Shown in pieces: positions 11,928 to 23,914 of a DNA stretch of 64,000 nt; the first letter of the stretch is position 1, and the number at the start of each line of letters is the position of its first letter. The notes under the pieces are model-generated. The model was not told the DNA's origin and did no database searches. It was given only the letters and a program-made list of their open reading frames with translations. Made by a program: the position numbers and the translations under genes. This stretch comes from Balaenoptera acutorostrata (taxonomy: Eukaryota; Chordata; Mammalia; Artiodactyla; Balaenopteridae), in the NCBI RefSeq assembly GCF_949987535.1, contig NW_026646047.1, positions 62,001 to 126,000 on the forward strand, given 5' to 3'.

Positions 11928-14851
11928 GTGTCTAAACTCTTCTCCATGGCTGGACCCCCAAATAATATTCCTTTACGTGCTAAGGGGTATCTAGAGAGTG
12001 GGATAGGTTTAATAAGTAACCTCACCCTATCGCATACCCTAACCCTAACCCCTACCCTAACCCTAACGCGTACCCTAATCCTAACCCGTACCGTAAACCG
12101 AGCCCTAACCCTAACACTAACCCTAACCCTAACCCTAACCCATACCCTACGCCCTACCCGAACCCCTCCCCGAACCCGTACCCTAAGCCGTACCCTAACC
12201 CTAACCCTATCCCTAAGCTACCCTTGACTGCTTCTGCCTCCAATAGATTTCCTAAGCACTAGTGTTTTAAGGAACAGGTTAAAAAGAGAATCCTAATGTG
12301 ATTTCTTGATAATGGGTGTGTTCCTTATCTTCTCCTAGTGTCTAAACTCTTCTCCATGGCTGGACCCCCAAATAATATTCCTTTACGTGCTAAGGGGTAT
12401 CTAGAGAGTGGGATAGGTTTAATAACTACCCTCACCCTAACGCGTACCCTAACCCTAACCCCTACCCTAACCCTAACGCGTACCCTAATCCTAACCCGTA
12501 CCGTAAACCGAGCCCTAACCCTAACACTAACCCTAACCCTAACCCTAACCCATACCCTACGCCCTACCCGAACCCCTCCCCGAACCCGTACCCTAAGCCG
12601 TACCCTAACCCTAACCCTATCCCTAAGCTACCCTTGACTGCTTCTGCCTCCAATAGATTTCCTAAGCACTAGTGTTTTAAGGAACAGGTTAAAAAGAGAA
12701 TCCTAATGTGATTTCTTGATAATGGGTGTGTTCCTTATCTTCTCCTAGTGTCTAAACTCTTCTCCATGGCTGGACCCCCAAATAATATTCCTTTACGTGC
12801 TAAGGGGTATCTAGAGAGTGGGATAGGTTTAATAACTACCCTCACCCTAACGCGTACCCTAACCCTAACACCTACCCTAACCCTAACGCGTAACCTAATC
12901 CTAACCCGTACCCTAAACCGAGCCCTAACCCTAACATTAGCGCTAACCCTAACCCTAACCCATACCCTACGCCCTACCCGAATGCCTCCCCGAACCCGTA
13001 CCCTAAGCCGTACCCTAAACCTCCCCCTCACCCTTACCCTAACCCTAAGCTACCCTTGACTGCTTCTGCCTCCAATAGATTTCCTAACCACTAGTGTTTT
13101 AAGGAACAAGTTAAAAAGAGAATCCTAATGTGATTTCTTGATAATGGGTGTGTTCCTTATCTTCTCCTAGTGTCTAAACTCTTCTCCATGGCTGGACCCC
13201 CAAATAATATTCCTTTACGTGCTAAGGGGTATCTAGAGAGTGGGATAGGTTTAATAACTACGCTCACCCTAACGCGTACCCTAACCCTAACCCCTACCCT
13301 AACACTAACGCGTACCCTAATCCTAACCCGTACCCTAAACCGAGCCCTAACCCTAACATTAGCGCTAACCCTAACCCTAACCCATACCCTACGCCCTACC
13401 CGAATGCCTCCCCGAACCCGTACCCTATGCCGTACCCTAAACCTCCCCCTCACCCTTACCCTAACCCTAAGCTACCCTTGACTGCTTCTGCCTCCAATAG
13501 ATTTCCTAAGCACTAGTGTTTTAAGGAACAAGTTAAAAAGAGAATCCTAATGTGATTTCTTGATAATGGGTGTGTTCCTTATCTTCTCCTAGTGTCTAAG
13601 CTCTTCTCCATGGCTGGACCCCCAAATAATATTCCTTTACGTGCTAAGGGGTATCTAGAGAGTGGGATAGGTTTAATAACTACTCTCACCCTAAAGCGTA
13701 CCCTAACCCTAACCCCTACCCTAACCCTAACGCGTACCCTAATCCTAACCCGTACCCTAAACCGAGCCCTAACCCTAACACTAACCCTAACCCTAACCCT
13801 AATCCTAACCCATACCCTACGCCCTACCCTAACCCCTCCCCGAACCCGTACCCTATGCCGTACCCTAACCCTCACCCTAACTCTAACTCTAACCCTAAGC
13901 TACCCTTGATTGCTTCTGCCTCCAATAGATTTCCTAAGCACTAGTGTTTTAAGGAACAGGTTAAAAAGAGAATCCTAATGTGATTTCTTGATAATGGGTG
14001 TGTTCCTTATCTTCTCCTAGTGTCTAAACTCTTCTCCATGGCTGGACCCCCAAATAATATTCCTTTACGTGCTAAGGGGTATCTAGAGAGTGGGATAGGT
14101 TTAATAACTAACCTCACCCTATCGCGTACCCTAACCCTAACCCCTACCCTAACACTAACGCGTACCCTAATCCTAACCCGTACCCTAAACCGAGCCCTAA
14201 CCCTAACACTAACCCTAACCCTAACCCTAACCCATACCCTACGCCCTACCCGAACCCTTCCCCGAACCCGTACCCTAAGCCGTACCCTAACCCTCACCCT
14301 AAACCTAAGCTACCCTTGACTGCTTCTGCCTCCAATAGATTTCCTAAGCAGTAGTGTTTTAAGGAACAGGTTAAAAAGAGAATCCTAATGTGATTTCTTG
14401 ATAATGGGTGTGTTCCTTATCTTCTCCTCGTGTCTAAACTCTTCTCCATGGCTGGACCCCCAAATAATATTCCTTTACGTGCTCAGGGATATCTAGAGAG
14501 TGGGATAGGTTTAATAACAACCCTCACCCTAACGCGTAACCTAACCCTAAACCCTACCCTAACCCTAACGCGTACCCTAATCCTAACCCGTAACCTAAAC
14601 CGAGCCCTAACCCTAACACTAACCCTAACCCTAACCCTAACCCATACCCTACGCCCTACCCGAACCCCTCCCCGAACCCGTACCCTAAGCCATACCCTAA
14701 CCCTCACCCTAACCCTAAACCTAACCCTAAGCTACCCTTGACTGCTTCTGCCTCCAATAGATTTCCTAAGCACTAGTGTTTTAAGGAACAGGTTAAAAAG
14801 AGAATCCTAATGTGATTTCTTGATAATGGGTGTGTTCCTTATTTTCTCCTA
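11928..14851 (+). repeat. Block S-T/S-A-A-K-N-Q, 2,924 bp
   Basis: Starts: 11928 S, 12338 T/S mosaic, 12748 A, 13170 A, 13592 K, 14020 N, 14430 Q. Monomer 12338 has a T-like front (ACTACCCTCACCCTAACGCG) and an S back (CCGTACCGTAAA, CCTATCCC). The first A carries AACACCTACC and GCGTAACC, marks otherwise seen in class D. The second A carries AACACTAACGCG (N-like) and CCCTATGCC (K-like). Both A copies keep ATTAGCGC. Confidence 0.88.
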
Positions 14852-16093
14852 GTGTCTAAACTCTTCTCCATGGCTGGACCCCCAAATAATATTCCTTTAC
14901 GTGCTAAGGGGTATCTAGAGAGTGGGATAGGTTTAATAAGTAACCTCACCCTATCGCATACCCTAACCCTAACCCCTACCCTAACCCTAACGCGTACCCT
15001 AATCCTAACCCGTACCGTAAACCGAGCCCTAACCCTAACACTAACCCTAACCCTAACCCTAACCCATACCCTACGCCCTACCCGAACCCCTCCCCGAACC
15101 CGTACCCTAAGCCGTACCCTAACCCTAACCCTATCCCTAAGCTACCCTTGACTGCTTCTGCCTCCAATAGATTTCCTAAGCACTAGTGTTTTAAGGAACA
15201 GGTTAAAAAGAGAATCCTAATGTGATTTCTTGATAATGGGTGTGTTCCTTATCTTCTCCTAGTGTCTAAACTCTTCTCCATGGCTGGACCCCCAAATAAT
15301 ATTCCTTTACGTGCTAAGGGGTATCTAGAGAGTGGGATAGGTTTAATAACTACCCTCACCCTAACGCGTACCCTAACGCTAACCCCTACCCTAACCCTAA
15401 CGCGTACCCTAATCCTAACCCGTACCCTAAACCGAGCCCTAACCCTAACACTAACCCTAACCCTAACCCTAACCCATACCCTACGCCCTACCCGAACCCC
15501 TCCCCGAACCCGTACCCTATGCCGTACCCTAACCCTCACCCTAAACCTAAGCTACCCTTGACTGCTTCTGCCTCCAATAGATTTCCTAAGCACTAGTGTT
15601 TTAAGGAACAGGTTAAAAAGAGAATCCTAATGTGATTTCTTGATAATGGGTGTGTTCCTTATCTTCTCCTCGTGTCTAAACTCTTCTCCATGGCTGGACC
15701 CCCAAATAATATTCCTTTACGTGCTCAGGGATATCTAGAGAGTGGGATAGGTTTAATAACAACCCTCACCCTAACGCGTACCCTAACCCTAAACCCTACC
15801 CTAACCCTAACGCGTACCCTAATCCTAACCCGTAACCTAAACCGAGCCCTAACCCTAACACTAACCCTAACCCTAACCCTAACCCATACCCTACGCCCTA
15901 CCCGAACCCCTCCCCGAACCCGTACCCTAAGCCATACCCTAACCCTCACCCTAACCCTAAACCTAACCCTAAGCTACCCTTGACTGCTTCTGCCTCCAAT
16001 AGATTTCCTAAGCACTAGTGTTTTAAGGAACAGGTTAAAAAGAGAATCCTAATGTGATTTCTTGATAATGGGTGTGTTCCTTATTTTCTCCTA
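14852..16093 (+). repeat. Block S-T-Q, 1,242 bp
   Basis: Starts: 14852 S, 15262 T (410 bp), 15672 Q. T has ACCCTAACGCTAACCCC, shared with the T at 16926, and a K-like CCCTATGCC. Q shares CCGTAACCTAAACC with the Q at 14430, so these neighbouring Q copies are close relatives. Confidence 0.88.
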
Positions 16094-17751
16094 GTGTCTA
16101 AACTCTTCTCCATGGCTGGACCCCCAAATAATATTCCTTTACGTGCTAAGGGGTATCTAGAGAGTGGGATAGGTTTAATAAGTAACCTCACCCTATCGCA
16201 TACCCTAACCCTAACCCCTACCCTAACCCTAACGCGTACCCTAATCCTAACCCGTACCGTAAACCGAGCCCTAACCCTAACACTAACCCTAACCCTAACC
16301 CTAACCCATACCCTACGCCCTACCCGAACCCCTCCCCGAACCCGTACCCTAAGCCGTACCCTAACCCTAACCCTATCCCTAAGCTACCCTTGACTGCTTC
16401 TGCCTCCAATAGATTTCCTAAGCACTAGTGTTTTAAGGAACAGGTTAAAAAGAGAATCCTAATGTGATTTCTTGATAATGGGTGTGTTCCTTATCTTCTC
16501 CTAGTGTCTAAACTCTTCTCCATGGCTGGACCCCCAAATAGTATTCCTTTACGTGCTAAGGGGTATCTAGAGAGTGGGATAGGTTTAATAACTAACCTCA
16601 CCCTATCGCGGACCCTAACCCTAACCCCTACCCTAACACTAACGCGTACCCTAATCCTAACCCGTACCCTAAACCGAGCCCTAACCCTAACACTAACCCT
16701 AACCCTAACCCTAAACCATACCCTACGCCCTACCCGAACCCCTCCCCGAACCCGTACCCTAAGCCGTACCCTAACCCTCACCCTCACCCTAACCCTAACC
16801 CTAAGCTACCCTTGACTGCTTCTGCCTCCAATAGATTTCCTAAGCACTAGTGTTTTAAGGAACAGGTTAAAAAGAGAATCCTAATGTGATTTCTTGATAA
16901 TGGGTGTGTTCCTTATCTTCTCCTAGTGTCTAAACTCTTCTCCATGGCTGGACCCCCAAATAATATTCCTTTACGTGCTAAGGGGTATCTAGAGAGTGGG
17001 ATAGGTTTAATAACTACCCTCACCCTAACGCGTACCCTAACGCTAACCCCTACCCTAACCCTAACGCGTACCCTAATCCTAACCCGTACCCTAAACCGAG
17101 CCCTAACCCTAACACTAACCCTAACCCTAACCCTAACCCATACCCTACGCCCTACCCGAACCCCTCCCCGAACCCGTACCCTAAGCCGTACCCTAACCCT
17201 CACCCTAAACCTAAGCTACCCTTGACTGCTTCTGCCTCCAATAGATTTCCTAAGCACTAGTGTTTTAAGGAACAGGTTAAAAAGAGAATCCTAATGTGAT
17301 TTCTTGATAATGGGTGTGTTCCTTATCTTCTCCTCGTGTCTAAACTCTTCTCCATGGCTGGACCCCCAAATAATATTCCTTTACGTGCTCAGGGATATCT
17401 AGAGAGTGGGATAGGTTTAATAACAACCCTCACCCTAACGCGTACCCTAACCCTAAACCCTACCCTAACCCTAACGCGTACCCTAATCCTAAACCGTACC
17501 CTAAACCGAGCCCTAACCCTAACACTAACCCTAACCCTAACCCTAACCCATACCCTACGCCCTACCCGAACCCCTCCCCGAACCCGTACCCTAAGCCATA
17601 CCCTAACCCTAACCCTAAACCTAACCCTAAGCTACCCTTGACTGCTTCTGCCTCCAATAGATTTCCTAAGCACTAGTGTTTTAAGGAACAGGTTAAAAAG
17701 AGAATCCTAATGTGATTTCTTGATAATGGGTGTGTTCCTTATTTTCTCCTA
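16094..17751 (+). repeat. Block S-N'-T-Q, 1,658 bp, with a 416-bp Q
   Basis: Starts: 16094 S, 16504 N', 16926 T, 17336 Q (416 bp). The Q arm lacks one hexamer near its end: CCATACCC is followed directly by CCTAACCCTAAACC with CCTCAC missing. N' has private AATAGTATTCC and CGCGGACC. The core after this N' has the usual GATTTC and not GAATTC. Confidence 0.88.
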
Positions 17752-19849
17752 GTGTCTAAACTCTTCTCCATGGCTGGACCCCCAAATAATATTCCTTTAC
17801 GTGCTAAGGGGTATCTAGAGAGTGGGATAGGTTTAATAAGTAACCTCACCCTATCGCATACCCTAACCCTAACCCCTACCCTAACCCTAACGCGTACCCT
17901 AATCCTAACCCGTACCGTAAACCGAGCCCTAACCCTAACACTAACCCTAACCCTAACCCTAACCCATACCCTACGCCCTACCCGAACCCCTCCCCGAACC
18001 CGTACCCTAAGCCGTACCCTAACCCTAACCCTATCCCTAAGCTACCCTTGACTGCTTCTGCCTCCAATAGATTTCCTAAGCACTAGTGTTTTAAGGAACA
18101 GGTTAAAAAGAGAATCCTAATGTGATTTCTTGATAATGGGTGTGTTCCTTATCTTCTCCTAGTGTCTAAACTCTTCTCCATGGCTGGACCCCCAAATAAT
18201 ATTCCTTTACGTGCTAAGGGGTATCTAGAGAGTGGGATAGGTTTAATAACTACCCTCACCCTAACGCGTACCCTAACCCTAACCCCTACCCTAACCCTAA
18301 CGCGTACCCTAATCCTAACCCGTACCCTAAACCGAGCCCTAACCCTAACATTAGCGCTAACCCTAACCCTAACCCATACCCTACGCCCTACCCGAATGCC
18401 TCCCCGAACCCGTACCCTAAGCCGTACCCTAAAGCTCCCCCTCACCCTTACCCTAACCCTAAGCTACCCTTGACTGCTTCTGCCTCCAATAGATTTCCTA
18501 AGCACTAGTGTTTTAAGGAACAAGTTAAAAAGAGAATCCTAATGTGATTTCTTGATAATGGGTGTTTTCCTTATCTTCTCCTAGTGTCTAAGCTCTTCTC
18601 CATGGCTGGACCCCCAAATAATATTCCTTTACGTGCTAAGGGGTATCTAGAGAGTGGGATAGGTTTAATAACTACTCTCACCCTAAAGCGTACCCTAACC
18701 CTAACCCCTACCCTAACCCTAACGCGTACCCTAATCCTAACCCGTACCCTAAACCGAGCCCTAACCCTAACACTAACCCTAACCCTAACCCTAATCCTAA
18801 CCCATACCCTACGCCCTACCCTAACCCCTCCCCGAACCCGTACCCTATGCCGTACCCTAACCCTCACCCTAACTCTAACTCTAACCCTAAGCTACCCTTG
18901 ATTGCTTCTGCCTCCAATAGATTTCCTAAGCACTAGTGTTTTAAGGAACAGGTTAAAAAGAGAATCCTAATGTGATTTCTTGATAATGGGTGTGTTCCTT
19001 ATCTTCTCCTAGTGTCTAAACTCTTCTCCATGGCTGGACCCCCAAATAATATTCCTTTACGTGCTAAGGGGTATCTAGAGAGTGGGATAGGTTTAATAAC
19101 TAACCTCACCCTATCGCGTACCCTAACCCTAACCCCTACCCTAACACTAACGCGTACCCTAATCCTAACCCGTACCCTAAACCGAGCCCTAACCCTAACA
19201 CTAACCCTAACCCTAACCCTAACCCATACCCTACGCCCTACCCGAACCCCTCCCCGAACCCGTACCCTAAGCCGTACCCTAACCCTCACCCTAAACCTAA
19301 GCTACCCTTGACTGCTTCTGCCTCCAATAGATTTCCTAAGCACTAGTGTTTTAAGGAACAGGTTAAAAAGAGAATCCTAATGTGATTTCTTGATAATGGG
19401 TGTGTTCCTTATCTTCTCCTCGTGTCTAAACTCTTCTCCATGGCTGGACCCCCAAATAATATTCCTTTACGTGCTCAGGGATATCTAGAGAGTGGGATAG
19501 GTTTAATAACAACCCTCACCCTAACGCGTACCCTAACCCTAAACCCTACCCTAACCCTAACGCGTACCCTAATCCTAACCCGTACCCTAAACCGAGCCCT
19601 AACCCTAACACTAACCCTAACACTAACCCTAACCCATACCCTACGCCCTACCCGAACCCCTCCCCGAACCCGTACCCTAAGCCATACCCTAACCCTCACC
19701 CTAACCCTAAACCTAACCCTAAGCCTCCCTTGACTGCTTCTGCCTCCAATAGATTTCCTAAGCACTAGTGTTTTAAGGAACAGGTACAGGTTAAAAAGAG
19801 AATCCTAATGTGATTTCTTGATAATGGGTGTGTTCCTTATTTTCTCCTA
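17752..19849 (+). repeat. Higher-order block S-A-K-N-Q, 2,098 bp
   Basis: Starts: 17752 S, 18162 A, 18584 K, 19012 N, 19422 Q (428 bp). It is 6 bp longer than the reference block because the core after Q reads CAGGTACAGGTT (from 19781). The Q arm ends in AAGCCTCCC where the norm is AAGCTACCC, a mark also found at the end of the short monomer at 21539. A has CCTAAAGCTCCCC. Confidence 0.9.
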
Positions 19850-21882
19850 GTGTCTAAACTCTTCTCCATGGCTGGACCCCCAAATAATATTCCTTTACGT
19901 GCTAAGGGGTATCTAGAGAGTGGGATAGGTTTAATAAGTAACCTCACCCTATCGCATACCCTAACCCTAACCCCTACCCTAACCCTAACGCGTACCCTAA
20001 TCCTAACCCGTACCGTAAACCGAGCCCTAACCCTAACACTAACCCTAACCCTAACCCTAACCCATACCCTACGCCCTACCCGAACCCCTCCCCGAACCCG
20101 TACCCTAAGCCGTACCCTAACCCTAACCCTATCCCTAAGCTACCCTTGACTGCTTCTGCCTCCAATAGATTTCCTAAGCACTAGTGTTTTAAGGAACAGG
20201 TTAAAAAGAGAATCCTAATGTGATTTCTTGATAATGGGTGTGTTCCTTATCTTCTCCTAGTGTCTAAACTCTTCTCCATGGCTGGACCCCCAAATAATAT
20301 TCCTTTACGTGCTAAGGGGTATCTAGAGAGTGGGATAGGTTTAATAACTACCCTCACCCTAACGCGTACCCTAACCCTAACCCCTACCCTAACCCTAACG
20401 CGTACCCTAATCCTAACCCCGTACCCTAAACCGAGCCCTAACCCTAACATTAGCGCTAACCCTAACCCTAACCCATACCCTACGCCCCTACCCGAATGCC
20501 TCCCCGAACCCGTACCCTAAGCCGTACCCTAAACCTCCCCCTCACCCTTACCCTAACCCTAAGCTACCCTTGACTGCTTCTGCCTCCAATAGATTTCCTA
20601 AGCACTAGTGTTTTAAGGAACAAGTTAAAAGAGAATCCTAATGTGATTTCTTGATAATGGGTGTGTTCCTTATCTTCTCCTAGTGTCTAAGCTCTTCTCC
20701 ATGGCTGGACCCCCAAATAATATTCCTTTACGTGCTAAGGGGTATCTAGAGAGTGGGATAGGTTTAATAACTACTCTCACCCTAAAGCGTACCCTAACCC
20801 TAACCCCTACCCTAACCCTAACGCGTACCCTAATCCTAACCCGTACCCTAAACCGAGCCCTAACCCTAACACTAACCCTAACCCTAACCCTAATCCTAAC
20901 CCATACCCTACGCCCTACCCTAACCCCTCCCCGAACCCGTACCCTATGCCGTACCCTAACCCTCACCCTAACTCTAACTCTAACCCTAAGCTACCCTTGA
21001 TTGCTTCTGCCTCCAATAGATTTCCTAAGCACTAGTGTTTTAAGGAACAGGTTAAAAAGAGAATCCTAATGTGATTTCTTGATAATGGGTGTGTTCCTTA
21101 TCTTCTCCTAGTGTCTAAGCTCTTCTCCATGGCTGGACCCCCAAATAATATTCCTTTACGTGCTAAGGGGTATCTAGAGAGTGGGATAGGTTTAATAACT
21201 ACTCTCACCCTAAAGCGTACCCTAACCCTAACCCCTACCCTAACCCTAACGCGTACCCTAATCCTAACCCGTACCCTAAACCGAGCCCTAACCCTAACAC
21301 TAACCCTAACCCTAACCCTAATCCTAACCCATACCCTACGCCCTACCCTAACCCCTCCCCGAATCCGTACCCTATGCCGTACCCTAACCCTCACCCTAAC
21401 TCTAACTCTAACCCTAAGCTACCCTTGATTGCTTCTGCCTCCAATAGATTTCCTAAGCACTAGTGTTTTAAGGAACAGGTTAAAAAGAGAATCCTAATGT
21501 GATTTCTTGATAATGGGTGTGTTCCTTATCTTCTCCTAGTGTCTAAACTCTTCTCCATGGCTGGACCCCCAAATAATATTCCTTTACGTGCTAAGGGGTA
21601 TCTAGAGAGTGGGATAGGTTTAATAACTAACCTCACCCTATCGCGTACCCTAACCCTAACCCCTACCCTAACACTAACGCGTACCCTAATCCTAACCCGT
21701 ACCCTAAACCGAGCCCTAACCCTAACACTAACCCTCACCCTAACCCTAAACCTAACCCTAAGCCTCCCTTGACTGCTTCTGCCTCCAATAGATTTCCTAA
21801 GCACTAGTGTTTTAAGGAACAGGTTAAAAAGAGAATCCTAATGTGATTTCTTGATAATGGGTGTGTTCCTTATTTTCTCCTA
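19850..21882 (+). repeat. Block S-A-K-K-N(short), 2,033 bp
   Basis: Starts: 19850 S, 20260 A (423 bp), 20683 K, 21111 K, 21539 N-front/Q-tail short monomer (344 bp). The second K has CCCGAATCCGTACC. The A monomer has two extra C and one missing A, all in homopolymers. The block is nearly repeated by the next one. Confidence 0.9.
21539..21882 (+). repeat. 344-bp short monomer, N front joined to Q tail
   Basis: The arm has only 22 hexamers. It begins as class N (CTATCGCGT, AACACTAACGCG) and after AACACTAACC jumps to the Q tail (CCTCACCCTAACCCTAAACC), losing 13 hexamers relative to a 422-bp Q. The join keeps the six-base phase. It ends with AAGCCTCCC as does the Q at 19422, but the sister copy at 23571 ends with AAGCTACCC. 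Confidence 0.92.
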
Positions 21883-23914
21883 GTGTCTAAACTCTTCTCC
21901 ATGGCTGGACCCCCAAATAATATTCCTTTACGTGCTAAGGGGTATCTAGAGAGTGGGATAGGTTTAATAAGTAACCTCACCCTATCGCATACCCTAACCC
22001 TAACCCCTACCCTAACCCTAACGCGTACCCTAATCCTAACCCGTACCGTAAACCGAGCCCTAACCCTAACACTAACCCTAACCCTAACCCTAACCCATAC
22101 CCTACGCCCTACCCGAACCCCTCCCCGAACCCGTACCCTAAGCCGTACCCTAACCCTAACCCTATCCCTAAGCTACCCTTGACTGCTTCTGCCTCCAATA
22201 GATTTCCTAAGCACTAGTGTTTTAAGGAACAGGTTAAAAAGAGAATCCTAATGTGATTTCTTGATAATGGGTGTGTTCCTTATCTTCTCCTAGTGTCTAA
22301 ACTCTTCTCCATGGCTGGACCCCCAAATAATATTCCTTTACGTGCTAAGGGGTATCTAGAGAGTGGGATAGGTTTAATAACTACCCTCACCCTAACGCGT
22401 ACCCTAACCCTAACCCCTACCCTAACCCTAACGCGTACCCTAATCCTAACCCGTACCCTAAACCGAGCCCTAACCCTAACATTAGCGCTAACCCTAACCC
22501 TAACCCATACCCTACGCCCTACCCGAATGCCTCCCCGAACCCTTACCCTAAGCCGTACCCTAAACCTCCCCCTCACCCTTACCCTAACCCTAAGCTACCC
22601 TTGACTGCTTCTGCCTCCAATAGATTTCCTAAGCACTAGTGTTTTAAGGAACAAGTTAAAAAGAGAATCCTAATGTGATTTCTTGATAATGGGTGTGTTC
22701 CTTATCTTCTCCTAGTGTCTAAGCTCTTCTCCATGGCTGGACCCCCAAATAATATTCCTTTACGTGCTAAGGGGTATCTAGAGAGTGGGATAGGTTTAAT
22801 AACTACTCTCACCCTAAAGCGTACCCTAACCCTAACCCCTACCCTAACCCTAACGCGTACCCTAATCCTAACCCGTACCCTAAACCGAGCCCTAACCCTA
22901 ACACTAACCCTAACCCTAACCCTAATCCTAACCCATACCCTACGCCCTACCCTAACCCCTCCCCGAACCCGTACCCTATGCCGTACCCTAACCCTCACCC
23001 TAACTCTAACTCTAACCCTAAGCTACCCTTGATTGCTTCTGCCTCCAATAGATTTCCTAAGCACTAGTGTTTTAAGGAACAGGTTAAAAAGAGAATCCTA
23101 ATGTGATTTCTTGATAATGGGTGTGTTCCTTATCTTCTCCTAGTGTCTAAGCTCTTCTCCATGGCTGGACCCCCAAATAATATTCCTTTACGTGCTAAGG
23201 GGTATCTAGAGAGTGGGATAGGTTTAATAACTACTCTCACCCTAAAGCGTACCCTAACCCTAACCCCTACCCTAACCCTAACGCGTACCCTAATCCTAAC
23301 CCGTACCCTAAACCGAGCCCTAACCCTAACACTAACCCTAACCCTAACCCTAATCCTAACCCATACCCTACGCCCTACCCTAACCCCTCCCCGAATCCGT
23401 ACCCTATGCCGTACCCTAACCCTCACCCTAACTCTAACTCTAACCCTAAGCTACCCTTGATTGCTTCTGCCTCCAATAGATTTCCTAAGCACTAGTGTTT
23501 TAAGGAACAGGTTAAAAAGAGAATCCTAATGTGATTTCTTGATAATGGGTGTGTTCCTTATCTTCTCCTAGTGTCTAAACTCTTCTCCATGGCTGGACCC
23601 CCAAATAATATTCCTTTACGTGCTAAGGGGTATCTAGAGAGTGGGATAGGTTTAATAACTAACCTCACCCTATCGCGTACCCTAACCCTAACCCCTACCC
23701 TAACACTAACGCGTACCCTAATCCTAACCCGTACCCTAAACCGAGCCCTAACCCTAACACTAACCCTCACCCTAACCCTAAACCTAACCCTAAGCTACCC
23801 TTGACTGCTTCTGCCTCCAATAGATTTCCTAAGCACTAGTGTTTTAAGGAACAGGTTAAAAAGAGAATCCTAATGTGATTTCTTGATAATGGGTGTGTTC
23901 CTTATTTTCTCCTA
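21883..23914 (+). repeat. Block S-A-K-K-N(short), 2,032 bp
   Basis: Starts: 21883 S, 22293 A, 22715 K, 23143 K, 23571 short N/Q (344 bp). It repeats the previous block at a step of 2,032 bp, including the GAATCCG change in the second K (about 21361 and 23393) and the 78-bp deletion. A has a private CCCTTACCCTAAGCC. Confidence 0.92.
23571..23914 (+). repeat. 344-bp short monomer, second copy
   Basis: Same N-to-Q deletion join as at 21539, with a normal AAGCTACCC arm end. It lacks the run of perfect repeats and the CCATACCC...CCGAACCC section, so the predicted G-quadruplex cluster is missing here. Confidence 0.92.
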
